NCBI GenBank assembly: GCA_900542045.1 | Contig: UQMI01000013.1 | Span: 1-64,000 of the forward strand | Reading direction: 5' to 3' | Source of the DNA: an uncultured Blautia sp. | Lineage (GTDB): Bacteria > Bacillota > Clostridia > Lachnospirales > Lachnospiraceae | Length of the DNA: 64,000 bases | Part shown: positions 15,860 to 24,620 of the stretch, in pieces | Numbering within the stretch: position 1 is the first letter of the stretch | Layout: each line of letters starts with the position of its first letter | Notes under the pieces: generated by a model | What the model was told of the DNA's origin: nothing | What the model saw: the letters and a program-made list of their open reading frames with translations, nothing else | Database searches by the model: none | Program-made: the position numbers and the translations under genes

Positions 15860-17419
15860 CTATATTCCTGCACATAGTTTTTTCACCTGATCATAGACCC
15901 TGCCCTGGTTCTTGGCCGCTGTCATAATGATCAGCAGATCTGCTGTCTGCAGCTGGGTACCGCCCCTCGGGATCACTTCTGTTCCATTTCTTTGCACAGC
16001 CACCAGCAGGCAGTTCTCCGGCCATGCCACTTCATAGATCTTCTTTCCCACCAGGAAAGACTCCTGATGAATGGAGATCTCCATGAGCACCCTTTCTGAC
16101 GATCCGGACTCCATTTCCTGCCCTCTTCGCTTCAGAAGGCTCTTCAGCAGACTTTCGTAAATTGGCTCCGACCGCAGCAGGTACGCCACAATATAGGCCG
16201 CAATGGAAATAATAGACAATGACAGCATCTGGCTCACGGTACCGGTCATTTCAAAGATCAGGATAATCCCTGTCAGAGGCGCCCGCACAATGGCAGTAAA
16301 AAAGCCTGCCATGGCCAACAGTACATAATTATTGATATTTGATGGGTCCATACCGAAAAGCTGCACACCGGCCATTCCGAAGGCTCCGCCGATCAGAGCG
16401 CCCAGCACCAGCAGCGGAAAAAAGATGCCTCCCGGTGCTCCGGACCCGAAGCAGATCACGGAAAAGAGAAATTTTCCCACCAGAGTTCCCAGCACCAGCA
16501 GAAGTGTCATCTCTCCGCTGGTCAGGCTGCTGACCACCTCATGGCCGCTGCCCAGAAGAGACGGCATGACAAGCCCCAGGATGCCGGCCAGCAGAAACGG
16601 TATAAAAAGCCGGGTGGTTGCATTCAGCCGGGAACAGTTCTGAAACGCCGCCTGCACTTTCATCGTGGTCCAGTTATAAAAAGCGCCCAGTACGCCAAGC
16701 AAACCTCCCAGCAGAAGCAGCGTCCAATATAATCCCACCGGCAGTTCTCCCATCAGATCGAACTGAAACACCGGATCAAATCCTACAATATTTGACGAAA
16801 GATAATCCGCAGTCAAAGACGCGGTCATTACTGACAGCAGAGCCGATACAGAAAAATTCTTGTGTACTTCTTCCAGTGAAAACATCACTCCGGCCAGCGG
16901 CGCATGAAACGCAGCTGCCAGTCCGGCACTGGCTCCGCAGGTCAGAAGGAACCGTTCTTCTGTCAGTCCCTTTCCCGTAAGTCTGGAAAATCCCTTTCCG
17001 GCCATGGCTCCCAGCTGAATGGAAGGGCCTTCCCGGCCAAGGGACAAACCAGCCAGAAGAGACAGAAAACCGCCGGTAAACTTGGCGATCAGAATCCGCC
17101 ACCAGCACTGGTCCAGCTTTCCGATCATCTCGCCCTCCAGCTGCGGAATCCCGCTTCCGGAGATCAGCGGCTCCCATTTCAGCAGCCGCCCCACAATCAG
17201 AGCCAGAACCAAAAGCACCAGAAACCACCCGGCGATCTTTATGGGTTCCCCCTGTATCCAGTTCAAGATCCAGGTCAGCCATTCTCCTGCATATTGTAAC
17301 GCCACACGATAGGCGATCACCACGATTCCGCTGACCACGCCCACGATCAGCCCTTCCCCGATCAGGATCAGCTGAAAGTGTTCTGCCCGCTGCAATATAT
17401 GAGATGTATCCTTTTTCAA
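15860..17419 (-). CDS. clcA: ClC-family chloride/proton antiporter with RCK_C domain
   Basis: A polytopic membrane protein of 519 residues. It has the ClC selectivity motifs GSGIPQ and GREGPSIQLG with the gating Glu, and GGAPGGIFFPLLVLGA in the second half. The inner proton-transfer glutamate (MFSLEEV) is present, favouring an H+/Cl- exchanger over a channel. The serine in GSGIP argues against the fluoride-specific branch. About 80 C-terminal residues form a TrkA-C/RCK_C regulatory domain. The start is TTG with GGGGGAGGAGA upstream. It is the first gene of the run leading to recO and has its own promoter. Confidence 0.93.
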   Translation of the reverse strand: MKKDTSHILQRAEHFQLILIGEGLIVGVVSGIVVIAYRVALQYAGEWLTWILNWIQGEPIKIAGWFLVLLVLALIVGRLLKWEPLISGSGIPQLEGEMIGKLDQCWWRILIAKFTGGFLSLLAGLSLGREGPSIQLGAMAGKGFSRLTGKGLTEERFLLTCGASAGLAAAFHAPLAGVMFSLEEVHKNFSVSALLSVMTASLTADYLSSNIVGFDPVFQFDLMGELPVGLYWTLLLLGGLLGVLGAFYNWTTMKVQAAFQNCSRLNATTRLFIPFLLAGILGLVMPSLLGSGHEVVSSLTSGEMTLLLVLGTLVGKFLFSVICFGSGAPGGIFFPLLVLGALIGGAFGMAGVQLFGMDPSNINNYVLLAMAGFFTAIVRAPLTGIILIFEMTGTVSQMLSLSIISIAAYIVAYLLRSEPIYESLLKSLLKRRGQEMESGSSERVLMEISIHQESFLVGKKIYEVAWPENCLLVAVQRNGTEVIPRGGTQLQTADLLIIMTAAKNQGRVYDQVKKLCAGI

Positions 17420-17465
17420 GAAAATCTCCTCCCCCTCGTTTCAGACGCAACGGCCTGTTTCTACT

Positions 17466-17494
17466 ATTATACGTGTCCCTTATGAAAAATGCAA
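17466..17494 (-). promoter_or_regulatory. Sigma-A promoter of clcA and the genes after it
   Basis: Minus-strand -35 TTGCAT (17489-17494), 17-nt spacer, consensus -10 TATAAT (17466-17471). The tight spacing of clcA, exoA, GH13, DUF5662, glf and the following genes suggests that this promoter drives all of them. Confidence 0.8.
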
Positions 17495-17529
17495 TTTTTT
17501 TCTTAGGACTTCCCTTTCTCCCGGCGTGC

Positions 17530-17571
17530 AAAAATCCACGAACTCTTTTTCAGAAGAATTCGTGGATTTTT
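17530..17571 (-). terminator. Intrinsic terminator of the GH31 sugar operon
   Basis: A stem pairs AAAAATCCACGAA (17530-17542) with TTCGTGGATTTTT (about 17559-17571). The closing T run can serve either direction. It sits 15 nt past the GH31 stop and upstream of the clcA promoter. Confidence 0.88.
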
Positions 17572-17585
17572 CTTTCACTTATCTG

Positions 17586-19985
17586 TCAGTGTCTTACCTG
17601 TGCCAGCAATACTTCCAGCAGCATGCCGAAGATCTGCGGATCCAGCTCCAGCGTCTGCAGGATTCCCACCATTTCCGACACATTCTTTCCTTTGCGTACA
17701 TAATCATAAATCTGCTTTTTCTTGTCATATTCCATTTCCGCTTTGTAGAGAATCTGAAAAATCTGATCCACAATATCATTTGACGGAATCTGGCATTGCT
17801 TTTCAAATCTCACCTCCAGCGTATCTTCCGGTGAAACCGCAGGGATTTTCACAGCAAGAATCTTCCTTTCTTTCTGGTAAGAACTGTTTCCATCCACTTC
17901 TTTTTCATTGACAAAGATCCTGGGAGGCTCCTGGCCCGCTCCATAAAATTCCAGCGTATACCATCTTTTTTCCGGAACAACACTCCGATTGCCTTTCAAC
18001 GGACTTACCGTGAAACTCCTCTGTCCGCTTTCCCTCCATTTCATTTCCGTGACGGCTGCCTTATTCATTTTATCTGCGTCTGCCGAAATGCCGTCATCTT
18101 CATATAATTCAAAGTCCCCGTCTGCTCCCGGAAATACCTTGATGATCATACTCTCCGGATTTTCGATACTGTTGCTGTATTTTTCCAGATCTGCCATAGG
18201 AAGGATTCCTCCTGCCCTGGCCAATACGGGAATATCTTCTATCCCTCTGTACAGGATCAGTTTTCTCCCGCCATCATAAATACGTCCATTAAAAATATCA
18301 AACCATACTCCTTCCGGAAGCCACGCTTCAAAAGAAGCCGCTCCGGCATGCTTCGATATTGGTTTTGTAATGGGGCATACAAGCAATTCTGTTCCAAAAT
18401 AATATTCGTTCGGCACCTCATAAGTCTCCGGCTGCTCCGGTTCCAGATAATACAGAGGCCGAAGCAAAGGCTGCCCTTTCCGGCTTGCATAATAATTCAT
18501 GGTGTATAAATAGGGGATCAGTGCATGACGGAGCCTGAGATAACGCTTCATAACCTGCTCGGATATCTGGTTATAATTCCACGGTTCTTTTCCCGTAAAC
18601 GGATTGTCAGAGCTGTGCAGCCTTGTTATAGGTGAAAATACACCGAACTGTACCCATCTGGTGGCAAGTTCATCATCCTTATAGCCCTGCATGTGGCCTC
18701 CAATATCATGACTCCACCAGCCATATCCAATGTTGCTGGCGTTTACTGTAAAATAAGGCTGAAAATCCAGAGACTTCCAGGAAATAATTGTGTCCCCTGA
18801 AAAACCTGCAGGATATCTGTGACTTCCAGGTCCTGCATATCTGGAAAAAATCAGTCCCCTTTTTCCATTTTTCCTGCTGTCCATATAATGATAGTGATTC
18901 AGCATCCAGAGAGGATCCAGTCCGGGGATCCTTGACTGCCCGCCCTGCTGCCAGTCTATCCACCAAAAATCCACGCCTTTTTCCTCGTTCGGATGATGCA
19001 GATATCGAAAATATGCCTGAAGAAACCGGGGATCCGTAATATCAAACTCAATAAATTCCTCATGCTCCCAGTCCTTTCCCAGATCTTCTGCCATCTCCCG
19101 GTAAGCCTCTTCAAAAGGACGCACCCCGTCAGCCGGATGCACGTTCAGCGTCACTTTCAGGTGGTGTCTGTGCAGCCAGTCCATGAATTTCTCCGGTTCT
19201 GGAAACAGTTCCCGGTTCCAGGTGTATCCGGTCCATCCGCTTCCATATTTCGGATCAATGTCCACCAGATGCCAGTCCATATCAAGCACAGAAACAGAGA
19301 AAGGGACCTGCTCTCTTTCAAATCTTCGCACCACTTCTTTGTATTCTTCCTCTGAATAGCGGTAAAAACGGCTCCACCAGTTTCCCAGGGCATATCTGGG
19401 AAGCATGGGCATATTTCCCGTCAGGCAGTAAAAATCCTGCAAACAGGCTTCATAAGCATGACCATATCCAAAGAAATAGAGATCAATCACCTCGCCGCTT
19501 CTGGGTTCTACCCATCCATCCTCCCGAAGCAGCAGTGATCTGCTGTCATCCAGAACCGCAAATCCGTTCCTTGAGATCACCCCATGCTCCAATTCAACTG
19601 CTCCGTCTGCCAGATCAAGAGTTCTTGCCGTTCCTTTTAAATCCGTAGCCTCTTCTCCATAATGCCAGATACTGTGATACGCGCTCACATTGCCTCTCAC
19701 CTGCAGGGACAGTCCATTTTTGGAAAATTTCTGTTTGTCATAGATCAGCTGTACTCCTTCCGTTACAAGCTTCAGAGAAGTTTCTGTTTCAAAAACCTGA
19801 TATTCCACAGCAGGAAACCTTCTGTTCCATACACACTGGGTTGGCCGGTCCTCAAATTCTCCGTTTTCATTGTATTCCAGCCGTAAAAGCCATGGCGTCA
19901 GAACACTGATCCGATACTTTTCTCCCTGTACAACCGCTTCTGCCGCGCAAACCGGGCAGGTATCCCTTGTAATAATATCTCGCAT
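17586..19985 (-). CDS. Glycoside hydrolase family 31 (alpha-glucosidase/alpha-xylosidase type)
   Basis: An intracellular alpha-glycosidase of 799 residues without a signal peptide. It has an N-terminal beta domain, then the barrel with VSVLDMDWH (about 231-239), the nucleophile motif DFWWIDWQQGG (Asp344), FSRYAGPGSHRYPAGFSGDT with the acid/base Asp398, and GYGWWSHDIGGHMQG. Two C-terminal beta domains follow. The last 65-70 residues (about 732-799) form a charged helical tail that is not part of a standard GH31 fold. It is the last gene of the transporter operon, so it likely cleaves the imported oligosaccharide. The exact substrate cannot be read from the sequence. Confidence 0.93.
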   Translation of the reverse strand: MRDIITRDTCPVCAAEAVVQGEKYRISVLTPWLLRLEYNENGEFEDRPTQCVWNRRFPAVEYQVFETETSLKLVTEGVQLIYDKQKFSKNGLSLQVRGNVSAYHSIWHYGEEATDLKGTARTLDLADGAVELEHGVISRNGFAVLDDSRSLLLREDGWVEPRSGEVIDLYFFGYGHAYEACLQDFYCLTGNMPMLPRYALGNWWSRFYRYSEEEYKEVVRRFEREQVPFSVSVLDMDWHLVDIDPKYGSGWTGYTWNRELFPEPEKFMDWLHRHHLKVTLNVHPADGVRPFEEAYREMAEDLGKDWEHEEFIEFDITDPRFLQAYFRYLHHPNEEKGVDFWWIDWQQGGQSRIPGLDPLWMLNHYHYMDSRKNGKRGLIFSRYAGPGSHRYPAGFSGDTIISWKSLDFQPYFTVNASNIGYGWWSHDIGGHMQGYKDDELATRWVQFGVFSPITRLHSSDNPFTGKEPWNYNQISEQVMKRYLRLRHALIPYLYTMNYYASRKGQPLLRPLYYLEPEQPETYEVPNEYYFGTELLVCPITKPISKHAGAASFEAWLPEGVWFDIFNGRIYDGGRKLILYRGIEDIPVLARAGGILPMADLEKYSNSIENPESMIIKVFPGADGDFELYEDDGISADADKMNKAAVTEMKWRESGQRSFTVSPLKGNRSVVPEKRWYTLEFYGAGQEPPRIFVNEKEVDGNSSYQKERKILAVKIPAVSPEDTLEVRFEKQCQIPSNDIVDQIFQILYKAEMEYDKKKQIYDYVRKGKNVSEMVGILQTLELDPQIFGMLLEVLLAQVRH

Positions 19986-20068
19986 ATCCTTTGCTGTCCT
20001 TTCTACTACAAAATATTTATGGTCCTTCTTCCTTACCGCCGCAAGAAAGCCTTCTTCCCTTTTCTGTT

Positions 20069-20890
20069 TTATCCTTTTACCGCTCCTGCCGCAACTCCGG
20101 CCACAAACCGTTTCTGGAAAATAATATAAATGATCAGAACCGGTATAATGGAAATCGCAGTAGCCGCGAACAGTCCGCCGTAATCTGTGGAGTAACGTCC
20201 GTTAAACGTAGTAAGCCCTACAGCTAACAGCTGTTTTTCCTCACTGTCGATCATCAGGTATGGCCACAGATAGTCTTCCCAGATCCAGAGGAACTGGAAG
20301 ATCGCGATAGCGGAAATAGAATTTTTGCTCATCGGAAGCACGATCTTGTGAAAAATGTGGAACTCATTAGCCCCATCGATCCTGGCCGCTTCCAGCAGTT
20401 CATCCGGCAAAGCCGAGATATCCTGTTTCATCATAAAAATCCCGAATCCGCTGACCATCACCGGAAGGATCAGCGACAAATACGTATCCTGCAGCCCTGC
20501 TTTCATAAACATGGTATAACGGGAAATAATCGTTACTGACCAGGGAATCATCATGGTCATCATCACCACGCCAAAGATCAGATTCTTCCCTTTAAACTGA
20601 TATTTGCTCAGCACGAACCCGCACAGACAGCTGATATAAATCACAAGCACCGTTACGACCACTGCAATAAACACACTGTTTGCAAAATAACGCAGAAAAT
20701 TAAAATTAGACTGCAGAGACGTGTAATTTTCCATAGTAAACTGTTGCGGAAGCAGCGTCTGATGCAAGGCGCTGATCTCTGCATTGGATTTAAATGACGA
20801 CAACACCATCCATACAAACGGAACCACAGTGAGGATTCCCATTAAAATCAGCACTACAAACAAGGATATACTCATAACCCTTCTTTTCAT
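20069..20890 (-). CDS. Carbohydrate ABC transporter permease, MalG type
   Basis: An inner-membrane permease of the CUT1 sugar-importer class, 273 residues with six predicted membrane helices, the first at residues 7-30. The cytoplasmic EAA loop (EAARIDGANEFHIFHKIVLP) that docks the ATPase is complete. It is paired with the MalF-type permease gene 17 nt upstream. No ATPase gene lies in the cluster, so a shared MsmK/UgpC-like ATPase encoded elsewhere is expected, as is common for CUT1 systems in Firmicutes. Confidence 0.94.
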   Translation of the reverse strand: MKRRVMSISLFVVLILMGILTVVPFVWMVLSSFKSNAEISALHQTLLPQQFTMENYTSLQSNFNFLRYFANSVFIAVVVTVLVIYISCLCGFVLSKYQFKGKNLIFGVVMMTMMIPWSVTIISRYTMFMKAGLQDTYLSLILPVMVSGFGIFMMKQDISALPDELLEAARIDGANEFHIFHKIVLPMSKNSISAIAIFQFLWIWEDYLWPYLMIDSEEKQLLAVGLTTFNGRYSTDYGGLFAATAISIIPVLIIYIIFQKRFVAGVAAGAVKG

Positions 20891-20907
20891 CTTGCTTTCC
20901 TCCTCTC

Positions 20908-21786
20908 CTATGCCTTTTCACTGGTCAATTTAAATGACAGCGCAGTCAGAATCGCTGTTAAAATCAGAATAAAGAACGCGATCGCGGAAGCATATCCAAA
21001 ATTATATTTCACAAATGCCTGGTCATACACCAGATAGGAGCTCAGGAAGGTAGTTGTTCCCGGTCCCCCCTTTGTCATGACCATAACCGGTACGTATGCC
21101 TGCAGATAAGATATGATCGAAGTAATCACTACAAAAATCATCGTAGGCTTTAGCATGGGCAGCGTAATATAACGAAAAGTCTGCCATGCATTGGCTCCGT
21201 CAATGTTAGACGCCTCATAATAATCCGATGGAATGGACAGAAGGCCCGACATAAACAGAATTACCGCATAACCAAAATCTTTCCAGATTGTCATGACCAT
21301 TACTGCCGGGAGAGCAAATTTGCTGTCGAACAGCCAGTTAATATCCAGCCCCAGGATCTGATCGATCAATCCGAACTGCGGATTATACATAATCTTCCAT
21401 ACAAAGGCTACTGCCACCAGCGGTGTAACGGTAGGCATATAAAAAACCGTCCGGAAAAACGTTTTATGCTTTGTCATTTTGGATGTGATCGCGTACGCCA
21501 GCGCAAGGCCGAGCAGAACACGAAAGGCCACAACTACTGCACAGAATACGATTGTATTCACCATCGACGTCCAGAATGTAGGATATTGAAACATTCGTAT
21601 ATAATTATCCAGTCCAATCCATTCGTAGGTTCCATTCAGCGGATTCCACAAATGAAAGCTTCCGGCAAATGCCATAACAATTGGAACCAGCAGAAATATG
21701 GACATATATACAACCAGGAAGGTAACTACAATATTCCTCAGAACAATTTCACTTTTACTCTGCAAAGGTCTTGTTTTCCTAAACAT
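20908..21786 (-). CDS. Carbohydrate ABC transporter permease, MalF type
   Basis: The partner CUT1 permease, 292 residues with six membrane helices. The first helix (about 16-43) follows a short cytoplasmic N-terminus. The loop segment WIGLDNYIRMF is typical of MalF/UgpA-like proteins, and the EAA loop (YEASNIDGANAWQTFRYITL) is intact. The gene lies 12 nt after the binding-protein gene and 17 nt before the second permease gene, so the three are cotranscribed. Confidence 0.94.
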   Translation of the reverse strand: MFRKTRPLQSKSEIVLRNIVVTFLVVYMSIFLLVPIVMAFAGSFHLWNPLNGTYEWIGLDNYIRMFQYPTFWTSMVNTIVFCAVVVAFRVLLGLALAYAITSKMTKHKTFFRTVFYMPTVTPLVAVAFVWKIMYNPQFGLIDQILGLDINWLFDSKFALPAVMVMTIWKDFGYAVILFMSGLLSIPSDYYEASNIDGANAWQTFRYITLPMLKPTMIFVVITSIISYLQAYVPVMVMTKGGPGTTTFLSSYLVYDQAFVKYNFGYASAIAFFILILTAILTALSFKLTSEKA

Positions 21787-21798
21787 ATCCCCGCCCCC

Positions 21799-23172
21799 TT
21801 ATTTTTCGTATTTATAATACAGATTCTCTGCTGAAGTAAAATCTGTATTCGCAAGATCCACATTAACGATATCTTCTGCTGTTTTCAGGGTTTCCGCAAT
21901 ATCTTTTTTGTTGTACAGAATGTCCTGCGCCGCAATTTCCAGATTATCTTCCATGGTAGAGGGCATTGCTCCCGGCCAGATATAATCCTCAATGTGTTCA
22001 GAAACTGCGCTGATCGCCGGATTTTCCTTCAGCTCTTCATCCTCTCTCAATTGATTATTTGCCGGAAACAGACTGTAATTCATACAGAGCTGCTTCTGAA
22101 TTTCTGTATTTGCCAGGTAAAAACGGATGAAATCCTGAGCTGCTTCCAGCTGTGCCGGTTCCGCGTTTTTGTTAATGCCCGGCGTTGATTCGCCATTATA
22201 TCTGTCATAGGCAAAGGGGTCCCCATCTTCTGTAGGAATTTCAAAAGTGCCGTAATTTATATCCGGATAATTCGTTGCCATATAGCCATAGAAATGCCCC
22301 CATTTGTAAACCATGGCAGACTGTCCCTGTCCAAAGCTCTGCGCTGCATCCGTTCCGAAATCCTCATCTCCCACCTGATCCTTCTCATACATATCCACCA
22401 GCATCTGTGCTGTCTGGATCATACCGTCGCTGTACAGATCCGCTGTTTTTCCATCTTCTTTAAAGAGAGTATCTCCAAATTGATAGGGTACTCCAAGAAG
22501 CAGATTCTGGAAATCTCCGTTAAAATTAAATCCAGCCTGTACCAGTTTTCCATCTTCACGGATCGTAAGCTTCTTGGCAACCTCCCGAAATTCTTCCCAG
22601 GTAGTGGGAATATCTTCCTCTGTCAGTCCGGCGGCCTCCCACTGATCCTTATTATAATAAATGGCTCCCGTCATTACCCCAAAGTCCGTATAATAAATCT
22701 CCCCGTCAATCTCATGAGACTTTGCCGTGAAGAAATCCGCTTCCATATCTTCCATAGCAACCTCATATGGAGCCATATAAGGCAAGATCAAATGCTGATA
22801 ACTGTTATGCACATTAAACAATGTGGGACCCTTCTCCTCTTTCTGCAGTGCCAGCGGGAGCTTTGTCCAGTAGCCGTCCCATGGATTGTTAATAATATTG
22901 ATCGTCACATTTGGATGAATTTTTTCATATTCCTCTGCAATGGAACCAAACAGATCCGGCGCATCCCAAAGCCACCAGTCCAGGGATACCGGCTCGCCGT
23001 CATTGACCAGATGATTCGGATCATAGGTCACATTTTCTCCCATAACGGCAAGTCCCTTATCCGCATTCGTGTCCTTTACTCCTCCCTGCGCAAGCGACTC
23101 TTCTTTCCCACATCCTGCCATAGAAAAAAGGAGGGCAGCTGTCAGACATACTGTCAGAAATTTTTTCTGCAT
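21799..23172 (-). CDS. Sugar-binding lipoprotein of the ABC transporter
   Basis: An extracellular solute-binding protein of family 1, 457 residues, anchored as a lipoprotein. The signal peptide ends in the lipobox FSMAGC with the lipidated Cys at 21. The body shows the family pattern with LDWWLWDAPDLFGSIAEEYEK near the start, ALQKEEKGPTLFNVHN, and a Trp/Tyr-rich sugar-binding region. It is the first gene of the operon, downstream of the promoter and operator. The ligand is probably an alpha-linked oligosaccharide given the GH31 gene, but this is inferred. Confidence 0.94.
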   Translation of the reverse strand: MQKKFLTVCLTAALLFSMAGCGKEESLAQGGVKDTNADKGLAVMGENVTYDPNHLVNDGEPVSLDWWLWDAPDLFGSIAEEYEKIHPNVTINIINNPWDGYWTKLPLALQKEEKGPTLFNVHNSYQHLILPYMAPYEVAMEDMEADFFTAKSHEIDGEIYYTDFGVMTGAIYYNKDQWEAAGLTEEDIPTTWEEFREVAKKLTIREDGKLVQAGFNFNGDFQNLLLGVPYQFGDTLFKEDGKTADLYSDGMIQTAQMLVDMYEKDQVGDEDFGTDAAQSFGQGQSAMVYKWGHFYGYMATNYPDINYGTFEIPTEDGDPFAYDRYNGESTPGINKNAEPAQLEAAQDFIRFYLANTEIQKQLCMNYSLFPANNQLREDEELKENPAISAVSEHIEDYIWPGAMPSTMEDNLEIAAQDILYNKKDIAETLKTAEDIVNVDLANTDFTSAENLYYKYEK

Positions 23173-23231
23173 AATTGTACCTCCGTTTACAGAATTGCTT
23201 TTTAAATTACTAAGACCACTCGTTATTTAAT

Positions 23232-23243
23232 GTTAGCGCTAAC
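23232..23243. promoter_or_regulatory. LacI-family operator in front of the sugar operon
   Basis: A perfect 12-bp palindrome, GTTAGCGCTAAC, with the central CG typical of LacI-family and CcpA sites. It falls just downstream of the predicted start of the binding-protein transcript, a classic repressor position. It also fits a cre site with two mismatches, so CcpA is an alternative binder. Confidence 0.75.
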
Positions 23244-23253
23244 CTTTACTAAA

Positions 23254-23282
23254 AGACTATCACTTTTTTAACAGGAATTCAA
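23254..23282 (-). promoter_or_regulatory. Probable promoter of the sugar transporter operon
   Basis: Minus-strand -35 TTGAAT (23277-23282), 17-nt spacer, weak -10 TAGTCT (23254-23259). The weak -10 suggests that expression may need activation or has low basal output. Confidence 0.5.
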
Positions 23283-23370
23283 TTCTTTTATTTTTTTCTA
23301 TATATTATCCATTTTTTTCTTCGCATATTTGTTCACTTTTACCACATATTATTTTCCTGTAATTTTTAGT

Positions 23371-23399
23371 TTGATTTATTTTTCAGTTGTGCGTATAAT
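23371..23399 (+). promoter_or_regulatory. Promoter of the LacI-type regulator gene
   Basis: Plus-strand -35 TTGATT (23371-23376), 17-nt spacer, consensus -10 TATAAT (23394-23399). Confidence 0.75.
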
Positions 23400-23406
23400 A
23401 TAACTA

Positions 23407-23435
23407 TGTTAACTTAACAATTCGTGATAACGTTA
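23407..23435. promoter_or_regulatory. Two operator-like palindromes over the regulator's transcription start
   Basis: TGTTAACTTAACA (23407-23419) is a perfect 13-bp palindrome with a single central base. TAACGTTA (23428-23435) is an 8-bp palindrome with a central CG. Both lie just after the -10 of the regulator promoter, so autorepression is likely. They share the TTAAC half-site style with the operator at 23232 but have different centres. Confidence 0.6.
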
Positions 23436-23461
23436 AACCAATGGAGGTGCAGAGCAAAGCT

Positions 23462-24466
23462 ATGGTAACACTAAAAGATATTGCTGAACGGGCTGGGGTA
23501 AGCATGATGACAGTTTCAAGATCTTTAAATGGAAATCAAAGTAAAGTCTCCAGCGCAACAGCAGAAAAAGTCCGCGCGATCGCGGAAGAAATGGGTTATA
23601 TTCCCAATTCCTCTGCCAGAAGCCTTGCTGCCCGTTCTTCCAAAATTATTGCCGTAATCATGCGGGATACTGCCGACGGAAATCCCCTGATGGACCCTTA
23701 TACCTCTGTCTTTCTTGGAGACGTCATTCAGATTCTTCAAAAATATGACTATTATATTATGGTGCATTTTGTACGGGACTTTTCGGATATCACTTTCCGC
23801 CTGCGTTCCTGGAATGCAGAGGGCGCTATATTTCTCGGCCTTTTTGATGAAGAAATCGATCAGATCCGGCAGGACAATCAGATTCCTCTTGTGTTTACAG
23901 ATAGTTACACAAATATCCGGCAGGTAAGCAATGTCGGAATCGATGATTACAAAGGGGGCCGGTTAGCCGCAGAAGCATTTCTTTCCCATGGACATACCCG
24001 TCTGGCATTCTGTGCCCCTTTGTCTGGAGAAGCCGGTGTTATTGCCGAACGGCTCCGGGGATTTTCAGATACACTCAAAATAAACGGCACACCTCTTGAT
24101 CCGAAGCAGATTTACAATATTACACGTTCTCCTGCCGAAGAGCTTCTGAAAAAAATGCTCTGTTCTTCTGCTTCGCCCAGCGGACTGTTCGCAAGCTCCG
24201 ATCACGTGGCCTGGCAGTTTTACAGAGCGGCCAGAAAGCTTGGCGTAGTCATTCCGGATGATCTTTCTATCATCGGTTTTGACAATCTTCCCCTGGGACA
24301 ATCCCTGGTTCCGGGGCTTACTACAATCCGCCAGGATATGGATCTGAAAGCGGAAAAAACCTGTGAAATTCTGCTTCGTCATCTGAACACTCCCGACTGT
24401 CCCAGCGAAACCCAAATCCTGGATGTGAAGCTTGTGGAACGAGAGTCTGTAAAACAATTCAGCTAA
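23462..24466 (+). CDS. LacI-family transcriptional regulator
   Basis: A DNA-binding repressor of 334 residues. The N-terminal helix-turn-helix reads VTLKDIAERAGVSMMTVSRSLNG, followed by the hinge helix (NSSARSLAARSSKIIAVI) and a periplasmic-binding-like sugar-sensing domain, with the usual SIIGFDNLPLGQSLVPGLTTI near the end. An in-frame ATG seven codons upstream exists, but the family starts at MVTLKDI; GGAGGTG lies 12 nt before that ATG, a rather long spacing, so the choice is not certain. It is divergent from the sugar operon and most likely controls it and itself. Confidence 0.92.
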   Translation: MVTLKDIAERAGVSMMTVSRSLNGNQSKVSSATAEKVRAIAEEMGYIPNSSARSLAARSSKIIAVIMRDTADGNPLMDPYTSVFLGDVIQILQKYDYYIMVHFVRDFSDITFRLRSWNAEGAIFLGLFDEEIDQIRQDNQIPLVFTDSYTNIRQVSNVGIDDYKGGRLAAEAFLSHGHTRLAFCAPLSGEAGVIAERLRGFSDTLKINGTPLDPKQIYNITRSPAEELLKKMLCSSASPSGLFASSDHVAWQFYRAARKLGVVIPDDLSIIGFDNLPLGQSLVPGLTTIRQDMDLKAEKTCEILLRHLNTPDCPSETQILDVKLVERESVKQFS

Positions 24467-24522
24467 TTGAGATTCCATTTTCTCCAGAACAGGTTTTTCC
24501 TACTTTCCGATTCCTGTGCCTC

Positions 24523-24551
24523 TTGCATTCCCTCTGCAATTCTGTTAAAGT
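24523..24551 (+). promoter_or_regulatory. Promoter of the DUF1292 gene
   Basis: Plus-strand -35 TTGCAT (24523-24528), 17-nt spacer, -10 TAAAGT (24546-24551). A leader stem-loop follows. Confidence 0.6.
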
Positions 24552-24562
24552 AAATCTGCGGA

Positions 24563-24591
24563 CATCTGGCAGTGATAATTGCCGCCAGATG
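24563..24591 (+). promoter_or_regulatory. Stem-loop in the DUF1292 leader
   Basis: CATCTGGC (24563-24570) pairs with GCCAGATG (24584-24591), with a possible inner G-C pair. It sits at the start of the predicted mRNA, 29 nt before the start codon. Its role is unknown. Confidence 0.55.
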
Positions 24592-24620
24592 CAAAATACC
24601 AAGAAAGGCAAGGGTCTATT

